Part shown: piece by piece, positions 8,582 to 16,605 of the stretch
Numbering within the stretch: the first letter of the stretch is position 1
How the letters are laid out: each line of letters opens with the position of its first letter
Assembly (NCBI GenBank): GCA_044868005.1
Contig: JBIOVX010000303.1
Span: 48,504 to 112,503 of the forward strand
Length of the DNA: 64,000 nt
Direction of reading: 5' to 3'
Origin: DATARR01 sp044868005
Lineage (GTDB): Bacteria; Acidobacteriota; Thermoanaerobaculia; Multivoradales; UBA5704
Made by a program: the position numbers and the translations under genes
Notes under the pieces: generated by a model
Database searches by the model: none
What the model was told of the DNA's origin: nothing
Seen by the model: only the letters and a program-made list of their open reading frames with translations

Positions 8582-9139
8582 CTACTTCGCCGCCGTCTGC
8601 ACGGCGAACGGCTCGCCGCGGTGCAGGTAGGTGTACGGATTGAGCGCCGCGCCGGAGGGGGCGAAGATGCCGTAGTGGAGATGGGTGGGGGAGACCGCGG
8701 CGTTGCCCGAGTTGCCGACGTAGCCGATGATCTCGCCGGCTTCCACCCAGTCGCCGACCGCCTGCGGGCCGTACTCCTCGAGATGCGCGTAGTAATGGCG
8801 GTAGCCGCCGGGACCGGTGATCGTCACCACCTGGCCGCCGAGGCCGCGCATGCCCTTGATCTCGACGATCCCCTCGGTGACGCTGCGGATCGGCGTGTTG
8901 CGGGGAGCGAAGATGTCGATCCCCTTGTGCCGCCGGCCGCCATACCGGTAGGCGCCCCAGGTGTCCTGCAGTTGCAAGGACGTCACGCCGTCCACCGGGA
9001 TCGGCAGGACGTGCGGCATGCGTTCTTGCATCAGGGTCAGGTAGCGGGTGTTGTAGCGGACGGCGGCTTCGTGGCAGCCGGCGAGGGAGAGAGCGATCAG
9101 GAAGGCAAAGGAGATCCCGAGGGTACGGCGTCCAACCAT
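8582..9139 (-). CDS. M23-family peptidoglycan endopeptidase lipoprotein
   Basis: The start is ATG 9139, with AGGAGG five bases upstream; the GTG two codons earlier is too close to that site. The 185-residue product has a lipoprotein signal peptide ending in SLAGC. The LytM/M23 zinc peptidase domain fills the C-terminal 130 residues: the first ligands in RRHKGIDIFAP (H-x(3)-D) and the second pair in THLHYG (H-x-H). It is expected to sit on the outer or inner membrane and cut or tether peptidoglycan. The stop abuts the large inverted repeat. Confidence 0.9.
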   Translation of the reverse strand: MVGRRTLGISFAFLIALSLAGCHEAAVRYNTRYLTLMQERMPHVLPIPVDGVTSLQLQDTWGAYRYGGRRHKGIDIFAPRNTPIRSVTEGIVEIKGMRGLGGQVVTITGPGGYRHYYAHLEEYGPQAVGDWVEAGEIIGYVGNSGNAAVSPTHLHYGIFAPSGAALNPYTYLHRGEPFAVQTAAK

Positions 9140-9268
9140 GTTCACCTCCTGGGAGCGCGGGTCCCTGACGAACCCGTTCCGTCAACAGAGGACGACACTC
9201 GTGAACGACGAGCACCGCCAGACATTCACCGAACACCGAGTTGGACTGCACGCGAGCGCAAAGGCGGA

Positions 9269-9297
9269 AGTATAGCCGAATCGCTGAGCGCAACCAA
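9269..9297 (-). promoter_or_regulatory. Putative promoter for the M23 lipoprotein gene
   Basis: On the minus strand, TTGGTT (9297-9292), a 17-bp spacer and TATACT (9274-9269), upstream of the start at 9139. Confidence 0.5.
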
Positions 9298-9311
9298 CTC
9301 AAGGTTCTTCG

Positions 9312-9340
9312 TTGGGGGAAATCATAGCGCAACTTATAGC
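9312..9340 (+). promoter_or_regulatory. Putative promoter for the metalloprotease gene
   Basis: TTGGGG (9312-9317), a 17-bp spacer and TATAGC (9335-9340), about 50 bases before ATG 9391. The hexamer match is modest. Confidence 0.35.
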
Positions 9341-9390
9341 GGAAAGTCTATAGAAGCCTGGAGTACGTGGTGGTTCAGTAAGATGCGGCG

Positions 9391-10326
9391 ATGAAGGCTC
9401 CGCTCACAGTGGCGCTCCTCCTCGGCCTCTCCCTCTTCGGCCGGCTCGCGGCGGCCGGCGCCATCGAGCCGCCGCGTCTGATCGTCGAGGCTCCGCCCGC
9501 TCTGGCCTCGACCGCGGCCCGCCTGCGCGCCGTCGATCCGGAGCAGCTCCGGAGCGCCATGCGCCTGGTGGGGCTCGCCCATCCCGGGCCGCCCATCCGC
9601 GTGATCGTGGCGCCCGAGGGCTCGGGGCCCGCGGTGCTCGTCCCGCCCTGGATTTCCGGTTACGCCTTGAGCGACCGGGGCCTCGTGGTGGTGATGCCGC
9701 AGCGGGCTCCCAACTATCCGGACTCCTCGCTGGAGGATCTCCTGCGCCACGAGGTAGCCCACGTGCTCATCTCGCGGGCCGCCGGCCATCGGCCGCTGCC
9801 GCGCTGGTTTCACGAGGGGATGGCGATGATCGCCGGCGGCTCCTGGGGGTTCGACGACCGCTCCCGGCTCACTCTGGCTCTGCTGGCGGACCGGCCGGTT
9901 TCCCTCGCCGAGCTCGAATCGCGCTTCGCGGGTGGCCAGGGGGAGGTCAACCGCGCCTACGCCGTGGCCGGGGCCTTCGTGCGCGATCTCTTCGATCGCC
10001 ACGGCCAGGAGGCGGCGCCGGCCATCCTCGCCGGCGTCGCCCGCGGCCTCTCCTTCGCGGACGCCTTTCGCGCCGCCACCGGGACCTCGCTCGCCGAGGC
10101 CGAGTCTTCCTTCTGGGACCGGCAGACGTTCTGGTATCGCTGGGTGCCCATCCTCACCAGTTCGGTCACTCTATGGCTGCTCGTCACGCTGCTGGCGCTC
10201 TGGGCGATCCGGCACCGCCGCGCTCGCGACGCCGCGCTTCGCAGCCTGTGGGAAGCCGAGGACGAGCGGCTGCGCCTGGCCGCGGAGGCCAGGATGCAGG
10301 AAGGCGGCGATGAATGGGTGAACTGA
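9391..10326 (+). CDS. Membrane-anchored zinc metalloprotease (peptidase MA-like)
   Basis: A 311-residue protein with an N-terminal signal peptide (PLTVALLLGLSLFGRLAAAGA). The gluzincin motif HEVAH lies near residue 122 in LRHEVAHVLISRAAG, followed about 20 residues later by WFHEGMAM, whose Glu is the usual third zinc ligand. A transmembrane helix near residues 253-272 (LTSSVTLWLLVTLLALWAI) and a charged cytoplasmic tail follow. This layout fits peptidase-MA-like proteins: exported, C-terminally anchored, with the catalytic domain outside. Substrates are unknown. The next rightward gene, an MBL-fold lipoprotein, starts 43 bases on. Confidence 0.8.
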   Translation: MKAPLTVALLLGLSLFGRLAAAGAIEPPRLIVEAPPALASTAARLRAVDPEQLRSAMRLVGLAHPGPPIRVIVAPEGSGPAVLVPPWISGYALSDRGLVVVMPQRAPNYPDSSLEDLLRHEVAHVLISRAAGHRPLPRWFHEGMAMIAGGSWGFDDRSRLTLALLADRPVSLAELESRFAGGQGEVNRAYAVAGAFVRDLFDRHGQEAAPAILAGVARGLSFADAFRAATGTSLAEAESSFWDRQTFWYRWVPILTSSVTLWLLVTLLALWAIRHRRARDAALRSLWEAEDERLRLAAEARMQEGGDEWVN

Positions 10327-10369
10327 GAACAGGGTCGACCCTTCGCTCAATCTGAAGGGGTAAACTTAA

Positions 10370-11503
10370 ATGCCGATGCTTTTCCGCTCCAGCTTTGCGG
10401 GCCTCGCGGCCGTCTTCCTCCTGGGTTGCAGCGGCCATGTCATCTACAAGGCGCCGAACCACGCCTGCGAACCTTTCGACTTTGAGAACCCGCCGTGCGC
10501 TGCGGCTGGCGAGACAATGGGGCCGGACGGCGAAACGGTGGCGATCCGTTATCTCGGCGCCGGCGGCGTGGCGATCCGCTGGCGCGGGCAGATCCTGCTC
10601 ACGGCGCCGTTCTTCTCCAATTACGGCCTTTCCCGAGTGTTTTTCGGCCGGCTCAAGCCCAATGCGGCCGCCATCGGCAAGGGGATGGAGAACGTTCCGC
10701 CCGCCGAGGTGGGCGCGATCCTCGCCGGCCATGCCCATTACGATCATCTTGGAGATCTCCCCGTCATCGCCCAGAACCACGCGCCGCACGCCAGGCTCTA
10801 CGTCAACGACAGCGGCGTGAAGCTCCTCCAGCATGCCTTGGGGGACCGGGTGAGATCGCTGGAAGGGAGCCTCGAGGTACCGACGCAGCTCCAGGACATG
10901 TCGGGCCGGCTCTTGCCGTTCCGCGTACGGGCGGTCAGGTCCGAGCACGCTCCGCACTTCCTCCGCTACCACTGGGCGGGCGGCCAGGTGAAACAGCCAT
11001 GGCAGGGCTCGTGGGAGGACCTGCGGCTCTGGCACATGCGGAGCGGCACGACCCTGGCCTACGTCATCGACCTGCTGGGTGAAAGGAACGAGGTGCTCTA
11101 CCGGATCTATTACCAGGATTCGGCGAGCGGCGACCACATCGGAGTCCCGCGCGAAGACGGCCGCGCCTACGACCTGGCGATCCTCTGCATCGCCTCGCAC
11201 AACTGGGTGGAGGACGCTCCGCAAGCCCTCCTCGGCAGGCTGCGGCCTCGCCACGTGCTCGTCGCTCATTACGAGGACTTCTTCAGCCGGGACGAGCCGC
11301 GCGCCTTCGTTCCGATGTTGACGAACAGGCTCGCCAATCGATACCTGGGGCGGGTCCAGGACAGCCTCCGAGGGCAAGGACGACTTCCCGCAGGCCCCGT
11401 CGGGACCGTCTGCGGTCCCTCGGGCGCGGAGTGGACGGTCCCCCTGCTCGGCGAGGAGGTCCGCTTCCAGCCGGGCTCCGGAACGGCGCAGAGCTGCCCC
11501 TGA
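10370..11503 (+). CDS. MBL-fold metallohydrolase lipoprotein
   Basis: A 377-residue protein. A lipobox (AVFLLGC) ends a short signal peptide, so the enzyme is probably membrane-tethered outside the cytoplasm. The metallo-beta-lactamase-fold motif appears as LAGHAHYDHLGD near residue 120 (H-x-H-x-D-H), with further candidate ligands in CIASHNW and LVAHYEDFF. Family members cleave phosphodiester, lactone or N-acyl bonds, for example UlaG or NAPE-PLD-like enzymes, and the YLGAGGVAIRWRG opening is typical of that branch. Substrate unknown. It lies between the metalloprotease and the patatin gene in the same direction. Confidence 0.82.
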   Translation: MPMLFRSSFAGLAAVFLLGCSGHVIYKAPNHACEPFDFENPPCAAAGETMGPDGETVAIRYLGAGGVAIRWRGQILLTAPFFSNYGLSRVFFGRLKPNAAAIGKGMENVPPAEVGAILAGHAHYDHLGDLPVIAQNHAPHARLYVNDSGVKLLQHALGDRVRSLEGSLEVPTQLQDMSGRLLPFRVRAVRSEHAPHFLRYHWAGGQVKQPWQGSWEDLRLWHMRSGTTLAYVIDLLGERNEVLYRIYYQDSASGDHIGVPREDGRAYDLAILCIASHNWVEDAPQALLGRLRPRHVLVAHYEDFFSRDEPRAFVPMLTNRLANRYLGRVQDSLRGQGRLPAGPVGTVCGPSGAEWTVPLLGEEVRFQPGSGTAQSCP

Positions 11504-11545
11504 GGGAATGAAACGCGGAGACCTACAGAAACGCCTGTAATGCAG

Positions 11546-11572
11546 CGGACGTGATCCGACGGATCACGTCCG
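11546..11572. promoter_or_regulatory. 27-bp near-perfect palindrome
   Basis: Two 13-bp arms (left arm CGGACGTGATCCG) flank a single central A. It lies 43 bases after the MBL gene stop and 44 bases before the patatin start. It could be an operator for a dimeric regulator of the patatin gene or fold as an 11-bp hairpin that ends the upstream transcript. There is no T tract. Confidence 0.6.
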
Positions 11573-11616
11573 TCGAAATGGGCGTGCAGCGGCGAAATCC
11601 TGCATGAGGTGGCTCC

Positions 11617-14600
11617 ATGGATCGACTCTCCAAGATCTGCGCTCTCATGATCCTCCTCCTTACGGCTCCGACGGCCGCATGGGGATCGCTCTACTCCGAG
11701 GAGGACTGTGAGGACCTGGTGCCCCAGGTGCTCAACGTCGGTGTGCCGCGGGCCGGGGACCTCTCGGAGATCGATCTTCAGACCTTGCGCGAGGCCGCCA
11801 GCCGCCGCCTCACCGCTCTCTATGCGCCCCTCGACCGGTGCGGCGGCCGCAAGCGGCTGCAGGTCAACATCGCCATCGGCAACGATTACCAGATCCTCGA
11901 TTGGCTCGGCCAGGGACTGATCGACGTCGGGGTGGTGCCGGATCTGAGCCTGTATCTGCTCGGCCGGGACGGCGTCGAGCTGCGGGAGCCCCCGGTGGCC
12001 GCGGACGGGCTGGAGGATCTTCTCGCGCCTCGCGCCGCCACCCTGCAATCCCGCGGCTTCACGGCGGGAGCGTGGACGGAGAGGCCGGAGCCGGAACGCG
12101 ACTTCGAGAGCTTCCGCTGGCAGCTCTGGTGCGGCGCCCGCGGCGGCGAGCCCGGAGCCCTGCCGGAGCCCGATCGCCGGCGGTGCCCGGATCTCGCCCG
12201 CGGGCCCGAGTACCGCATCGCCCTGACCTCCCACCTCTGCACGGGCGGCTTCTTGCGGCCCGTGGCGCGGACCGCAAAGTGGCTGGCGGACCGGCTGGCG
12301 GCGGCGGGGCTCGCCGCGGACGGCAAGGAGGCGCAGGCCGTGGAGGACCGCTTCTGGAGCGCCTTCTTCGACCGCGCGCGGTTCACTCTCGACGGCACTC
12401 TCCCCGACGCAGCGCGCCCGGCGAAGCCGGTGATCGAGATCGCCGCCGGCGCGGTGCCGGCCGGCGCCTCCACCGGGCCGGCTTACCGGGATCATCTGGT
12501 GATCGCGGCGCGGGCCGCGGACTCGATCTTCTACGGCAACGCCTTTCCGCGCGCCGCCGTGGAGCTGGCGCCGGAGCTCGAGGCCGTCCTGGAACGCGAT
12601 CCGGCGCCGGCGGCGTTCCGGTCGCTGCTCGCCGCCGAGCCTTACTTCGGCGTGCGCACGTTCGGCTTCACGGTCGATGAGACGATCGGTCTGCTGCGGC
12701 AGCACCAGAGAACGTCCGGCCGGGCGCGGCTCGCCCTGGTGCTGCCCGGAGGCGGCGTGAAAGCCGTCTACCAGTCGCAGCTCGTGGACTCGCTCTATGG
12801 CCAGGCGTATCTGAAGAACGCCCTCACGGACAAGGGCTCCCTCGCGGCGCGCGGACCGCGCCCGGATGCCTCGCCGCTCGACGTCGATTTCGTGATCGGC
12901 ACGAGCGGCGGCGCCCTGCTGGGCTACTTCGTGGCGCGGCTGGCGGAGAAGGGTCCCTGGAATCTCTCCCAGGTGCTGTGGCAGAACCAGGAGGAGGAGG
13001 TCCTGGACAGCACCGACATCTTCGGCAGCACCGATCTGCCGCGGTATCTCAGCGTGGTGGCCATCTTCCTCGTCTTCTCCGCCCTGCTGTTCGCCAGCTC
13101 CGTGATCCTGCGGCGTCCCATCCCGGTGGATCCCCCGGTGGCGGAGGGCTTCTGGCGGCCGCGACTGACGCTGGCCATCGTGCCCCTGCTGCTGCTCACC
13201 CCGGTCCTCATCCGTTGGGTCAACGGCAAGCATGCGCAGGAGCACATCCCCGAGATCGAGGGGTTGTTCTATGCCGTTTGCATCTCCGCCGCCATCTTCG
13301 CCGATCAGTGCCTGATCTACCGGTGCGAGCCGCGGCCCAACGGCAAGCTCCCTCTCCACCCCGTGCTGCCGCTGCTCCTGGGCCTGGCCCTGGTCACGAT
13401 GCCGCTGCTGCCCGTCTGGAGCGGCGAGGAGGGCGAACGCTGGCTCGACCGCAATATCGACTTGCTCAATCTCACCGCCGGATCCCTGCTCATCTGCCTC
13501 GGCATCCTCTCGCTCCTCGCGGCCGGCATCCTGTGGACGTACGCCTCCCGCCGCTATCGGGTCGAAGGGGTCGCGGGCTTCTTCACCGGTTTCTCGCTCA
13601 GTCTCCTTCTCGTCGGCGCTGTCTACGTCGTGCTGGCCCTGGTGATGGCCCTGCAGCCGAACCTGCTCTCGCCGCTCGAGCTGACGATGGGCTTCTGGAA
13701 ATGGCTGCTCGCCACCAGCCTGATCCTCGGGCTCCTCATCCTCTTCACCGGCTGCCTCGGGCGCGGCGCGAGATGGGGCCGGCACGTGTTCGGCGGCTTG
13801 AGCTATCTCTGCTCGCATCATCCCAACAGCTCGCTGGTGAGCCGCCGGTTCCTGCGCATCGCAGGTCTCGCCATCGGCGCCTTCCTGTGGTGGAACTTCG
13901 TGCTCGCCCCGGCGCTCTACGGCAACGCTCACGCCCGCAGGTTTCTCGACACGGCGGAGAGCCGCTTCCACCGCGATTACGAGCGCAGCAATCCGCAGGG
14001 CGACGCCCACCACCTCACCGCGCACCTCCTCGTGCCGGCCAACGTGCTCGAACGCGACGGCACGCGCTTCTTTCTCGTCGTGCCGAACGAGCTCGGCGCC
14101 TGTCCGCCGATCTCCAGCAAGCCCGGCAGCGGCGCGCTCTGGTACACCTACCGCATCCCGCCGGAGAAGCGGGAGGTGAGCACGCCGCTGCCCGGCTGCC
14201 CGAACTTCCGGGAACGGTCTCCCGGCGACGTCGAGGAGGTCATCTTCGCCTCGGGCTCGCCGTTTCCCATCTTTCCCGCCCACCTGGTGGAGCTGAACGA
14301 CAAAGCGGGAAAGGCGAGGCGGCAGGCGCTCGTCGATGGCGGCTATTCGAACAACGAGCCGGTGGACGCGGCGCTCAACGTCTCGGCGGAGCAGGTGCTG
14401 ATCGTCGAGTCGACGAATCCGCTGGGACCCGCAACCGCCGTGGAGAGCGAAGCCGGGAGCCGGCTCTCGCTGCTGATGGGGCCCCTGATCGCGGACCTGC
14501 TGCGGCTGCCGGGCTTCCTCTTCGAGCGTTCGCAGCAGGTCGACCGGCTGAGCCGGCGGGGTCTCTTCGTCGTCTCGCTCTCGCCGTCGCGCGATGAGAT

Positions 14601-14751
14601 CGCCTGGCCGGCGCTCTTCGACTTCCGCCGCGAGGTGGTCGAACGGCTGCGCGGGACGGCGCAGAGGGACCTTGCGCGGCGCATCGGCCTGGTGGAGAGC
14701 TGGGGGCCGCCGCGCTTCCAGCTCAGCGTCCTGATCGGCAACGCTTACTAG
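11617..14751 (+). CDS. Patatin-like phospholipase with a large multi-pass membrane insertion
   Basis: A 1044-residue protein. A signal peptide (KICALMILLLTAPTAAWG) is followed by about 330 residues with a periplasmic-binding-like stretch (GNDYQILDWLGQGLIDVGVV). The patatin domain starts near 368 with the glycine-rich oxyanion loop LALVLPGGGVKAVYQ. The nucleophile is in IGTSGGALLGY near 427 and the catalytic Asp in LVDGGYSNNEP near 906. Between Ser and Asp lie about 480 residues with roughly eight hydrophobic helices (about 480-775), far more than the usual 150 or so. The enzyme would be a lipid acyl hydrolase embedded in the membrane. The catalytic motifs are intact, so it is probably active. 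Confidence 0.82.
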   Translation: MDRLSKICALMILLLTAPTAAWGSLYSEEDCEDLVPQVLNVGVPRAGDLSEIDLQTLREAASRRLTALYAPLDRCGGRKRLQVNIAIGNDYQILDWLGQGLIDVGVVPDLSLYLLGRDGVELREPPVAADGLEDLLAPRAATLQSRGFTAGAWTERPEPERDFESFRWQLWCGARGGEPGALPEPDRRRCPDLARGPEYRIALTSHLCTGGFLRPVARTAKWLADRLAAAGLAADGKEAQAVEDRFWSAFFDRARFTLDGTLPDAARPAKPVIEIAAGAVPAGASTGPAYRDHLVIAARAADSIFYGNAFPRAAVELAPELEAVLERDPAPAAFRSLLAAEPYFGVRTFGFTVDETIGLLRQHQRTSGRARLALVLPGGGVKAVYQSQLVDSLYGQAYLKNALTDKGSLAARGPRPDASPLDVDFVIGTSGGALLGYFVARLAEKGPWNLSQVLWQNQEEEVLDSTDIFGSTDLPRYLSVVAIFLVFSALLFASSVILRRPIPVDPPVAEGFWRPRLTLAIVPLLLLTPVLIRWVNGKHAQEHIPEIEGLFYAVCISAAIFADQCLIYRCEPRPNGKLPLHPVLPLLLGLALVTMPLLPVWSGEEGERWLDRNIDLLNLTAGSLLICLGILSLLAAGILWTYASRRYRVEGVAGFFTGFSLSLLLVGAVYVVLALVMALQPNLLSPLELTMGFWKWLLATSLILGLLILFTGCLGRGARWGRHVFGGLSYLCSHHPNSSLVSRRFLRIAGLAIGAFLWWNFVLAPALYGNAHARRFLDTAESRFHRDYERSNPQGDAHHLTAHLLVPANVLERDGTRFFLVVPNELGACPPISSKPGSGALWYTYRIPPEKREVSTPLPGCPNFRERSPGDVEEVIFASGSPFPIFPAHLVELNDKAGKARRQALVDGGYSNNEPVDAALNVSAEQVLIVESTNPLGPATAVESEAGSRLSLLMGPLIADLLRLPGFLFERSQQVDRLSRRGLFVVSLSPSRDEIAWPALFDFRREVVERLRGTAQRDLARRIGLVESWGPPRFQLSVLIGNAY

Positions 14752-15608
14752 GGAGGCGCGGTCCGCTCATCGAGCCACGCCAGCAGGTCGCTCACCACCT
14801 GCGCGCGCCCGAGCTCGTTCAAGACCTCGTGGAAGAAGCCCGGGTAGACCACCAGGCGCTTGCTCGCGCTTCCCAGGCGGTCGAAGAAGGCGCGGCCGCG
14901 GTCGGGATCCGCGATCGGGTCCGCGCCGCCGAGCAGGACGAGGATGGGAGAGACGATCGCGGACGCTTTCGCGAAGACCTCCTCCTGGGCCTCCTGGACC
15001 TCGGTGAACCAACCCAAGGTGACGGTGGGAAAAACCTTCGGGTCCGCCTCGTAGGCGTCGACGATCTCCTTGTCGTGGCTCAACCCATTGGGATCGAGCC
15101 CGCTCTCCACCGCCAGCTTGGGGACGAAGTTCGCGGCCAGCGGCAGCACCTTCCGCTTGAAGAAGGGGATGGCGAGCGCCGGAGCGAGGAACGGGCTGCT
15201 CACCGCCAGGGAATCGAAGACCTGCGGATGATGCAGCACGAAGTCGAGCGCGATGAGGCCGCCGAGGCTGTGGCCCAGGAGGAGCAGGGGAGAGGAGGCG
15301 GCGCCGCGAGCGCGCACCTCGTCCAGGAAGCGCGTGAGATCCCGCCGGTAATCCTCGAATTTCGACACGTGGCCTCGCCGTCCGCCGGACTCGCCGTGAC
15401 CGCGCAGGTCCAGCAGGTGGCAGGAGTAACCCGCCGCCACCAGGATCTCCACGAGATGGCGGTAGCGGCCCTTGTGCTCCGCGTAGCCGTGGACGATCAC
15501 GACCCGGCCGCGGCCGCCGGGCACGGCGTGGTGCTCTGTCGCGAGCTCCAGCCCGTCCGCGGTGCGCAGTCTGGAGAAGGCGGCGGGGGAGCCGGCGGCG
15601 GGATTCAC
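14748..15608 (-). CDS. Alpha/beta hydrolase, monoacylglycerol-lipase-like
   Basis: A 286-residue product if translation starts at GTG 15608; the frame runs further up to 15800 but would then overlap the divergent lysin gene. The S33/hydrolase_4 fold is clear: the oxyanion motif VIVHGYAEHKGRY, the conserved LLDLRGHGESGG, the nucleophile elbow LLLGHSLGG, the acid in LVLLGGADPIADP and the His in VYPGFFHEVLNE. This arrangement is that of monoglyceride lipases, usually 270-300 residues and cytosolic. The stop overlaps the convergent patatin stop by three bases, so two lipid hydrolases meet tail to tail. Confidence 0.87.
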   Translation of the reverse strand: MNPAAGSPAAFSRLRTADGLELATEHHAVPGGRGRVVIVHGYAEHKGRYRHLVEILVAAGYSCHLLDLRGHGESGGRRGHVSKFEDYRRDLTRFLDEVRARGAASSPLLLLGHSLGGLIALDFVLHHPQVFDSLAVSSPFLAPALAIPFFKRKVLPLAANFVPKLAVESGLDPNGLSHDKEIVDAYEADPKVFPTVTLGWFTEVQEAQEEVFAKASAIVSPILVLLGGADPIADPDRGRAFFDRLGSASKRLVVYPGFFHEVLNELGRAQVVSDLLAWLDERTAPP

Positions 15609-15775
15609 GACCCAGTTATATCCGCTTGGCCCGGTGCTGACTAGGACACCCGGGTAACGAACGCGGCTCCCCGCGCGCCCGAAGGAGTGTGTTCGCGCGC
15701 GCGTGAAACCTGCAGCGGTGTCCGTCTCCAGGAGAAAGAGTGGCCGCGGCGTCCCTGCCGCGAGGAGGTCGAGCG

Positions 15776-16582
15776 ATGCAACCCCTGCAACTCGGATCAC
15801 AAGGCGCGGACGTCGTCAGCCTGCAGCAGCGGCTCAAGGAGCTCGGCTTCAGCCCGGGAAAGATCGACGGGGATTTCGGCCCCGGCACGGAAGCGGCCGT
15901 CCTCGCTTTCCAGCGCAGCGAAGGGCTCCTGGCGGACGGCATCGCGGGCGTGCGGACGTTGCAAGCCCTCGGTTTCGAGCCGGCGGCTGAGGCGGTAGTG
16001 GCGGCGTCCATCCTGCCGCAAGTAACCGTGGGCATCGTCTCGCGGATGTTCCCGGTGACTCCCCTCGACAACATCAAACGGAACCTCCCCTTCATCCTGG
16101 CCGCGCTCGAGGAGGCGGGGCTGGTCGATACCGGCATGGTGCTCATGGCGCTGGCGACGATCCGGGCGGAAACGGAGAGCTTCCGGCCGATCGACGAAGG
16201 GAAGTCCCGCTTCAATACGTCGCCGGGAGGCCGCCCCTTCGATCTCTACGATCGCCGCCAGGACCTGGGGAATCAAGGTCCGACGGACGGCGCGGATTTC
16301 AAGGGCCGCGGCTACATCCAACTGACCGGGCGCGCCAATTATCGGACCCTCAGCGCGGACCTCGGCCTGGGCAAGAAGCTGTTGGAGGAGCCCGCGCTGG
16401 CCAACAAGCCGGACGTGGCGGCCAAGATCCTGGCGCGCTTTCTCCAGCGGAAGGAACGGGAGATCAAGGAGGCTCTGCTGGCCGATGACCTGAGATTGGC
16501 GCGCAAATTGGTGAACGGCGGCAGCCACGGGCTCGATCGGTTCACCGACGCCTTCAGGAGAGGCGAAATCCTCCTTGTATGA
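15776..16582 (+). CDS. Peptidoglycan-binding plus GH19-type lysozyme/chitinase-like protein
   Basis: A 268-residue protein with no signal peptide. Residues 3-62 are a PG_binding_1 domain (GSQGADVVSLQQRLKELGF, DGDFGPGTEAAVLAFQ). After a linker, the rest resembles GH19 endolysins/chitinases, with FKGRGYIQLTGRANY as the signature near residue 178 and ETESF earlier as the candidate general-acid region. GAGGAGG eight bases upstream fixes the start at 15776. Endolysins of this layout occur in phages and as chromosomal autolysins. No holin or phage genes are nearby, so it is more likely a cellular or phage-derived domesticated enzyme. Confidence 0.82.
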   Translation: MQPLQLGSQGADVVSLQQRLKELGFSPGKIDGDFGPGTEAAVLAFQRSEGLLADGIAGVRTLQALGFEPAAEAVVAASILPQVTVGIVSRMFPVTPLDNIKRNLPFILAALEEAGLVDTGMVLMALATIRAETESFRPIDEGKSRFNTSPGGRPFDLYDRRQDLGNQGPTDGADFKGRGYIQLTGRANYRTLSADLGLGKKLLEEPALANKPDVAAKILARFLQRKEREIKEALLADDLRLARKLVNGGSHGLDRFTDAFRRGEILLV

Positions 16583-16585
16583 AGA

Positions 16586-16605
16586 GAGCGGCTCATGGGC
16601 CGCTC
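16586..16605. terminator. Hairpin shared by convergent genes
   Basis: A 7-bp stem (GAGCGGC / GCCGCTC) with a six-base loop lies just after the GH19 gene stop and overlaps the stop codon of the convergent sensor kinase. Confidence 0.5.

Noticed and set aside
15609..15800. Upstream extension of the monoacylglycerol-lipase-like gene to 15800
   Set aside because: It would overlap the well-supported start of the divergent GH19-type gene and adds sequence not typical of the family.
15776..16582. Prophage lysis module
   Set aside because: Only the lysin-like gene is present; no holin, spanin, integrase or structural gene lies nearby.
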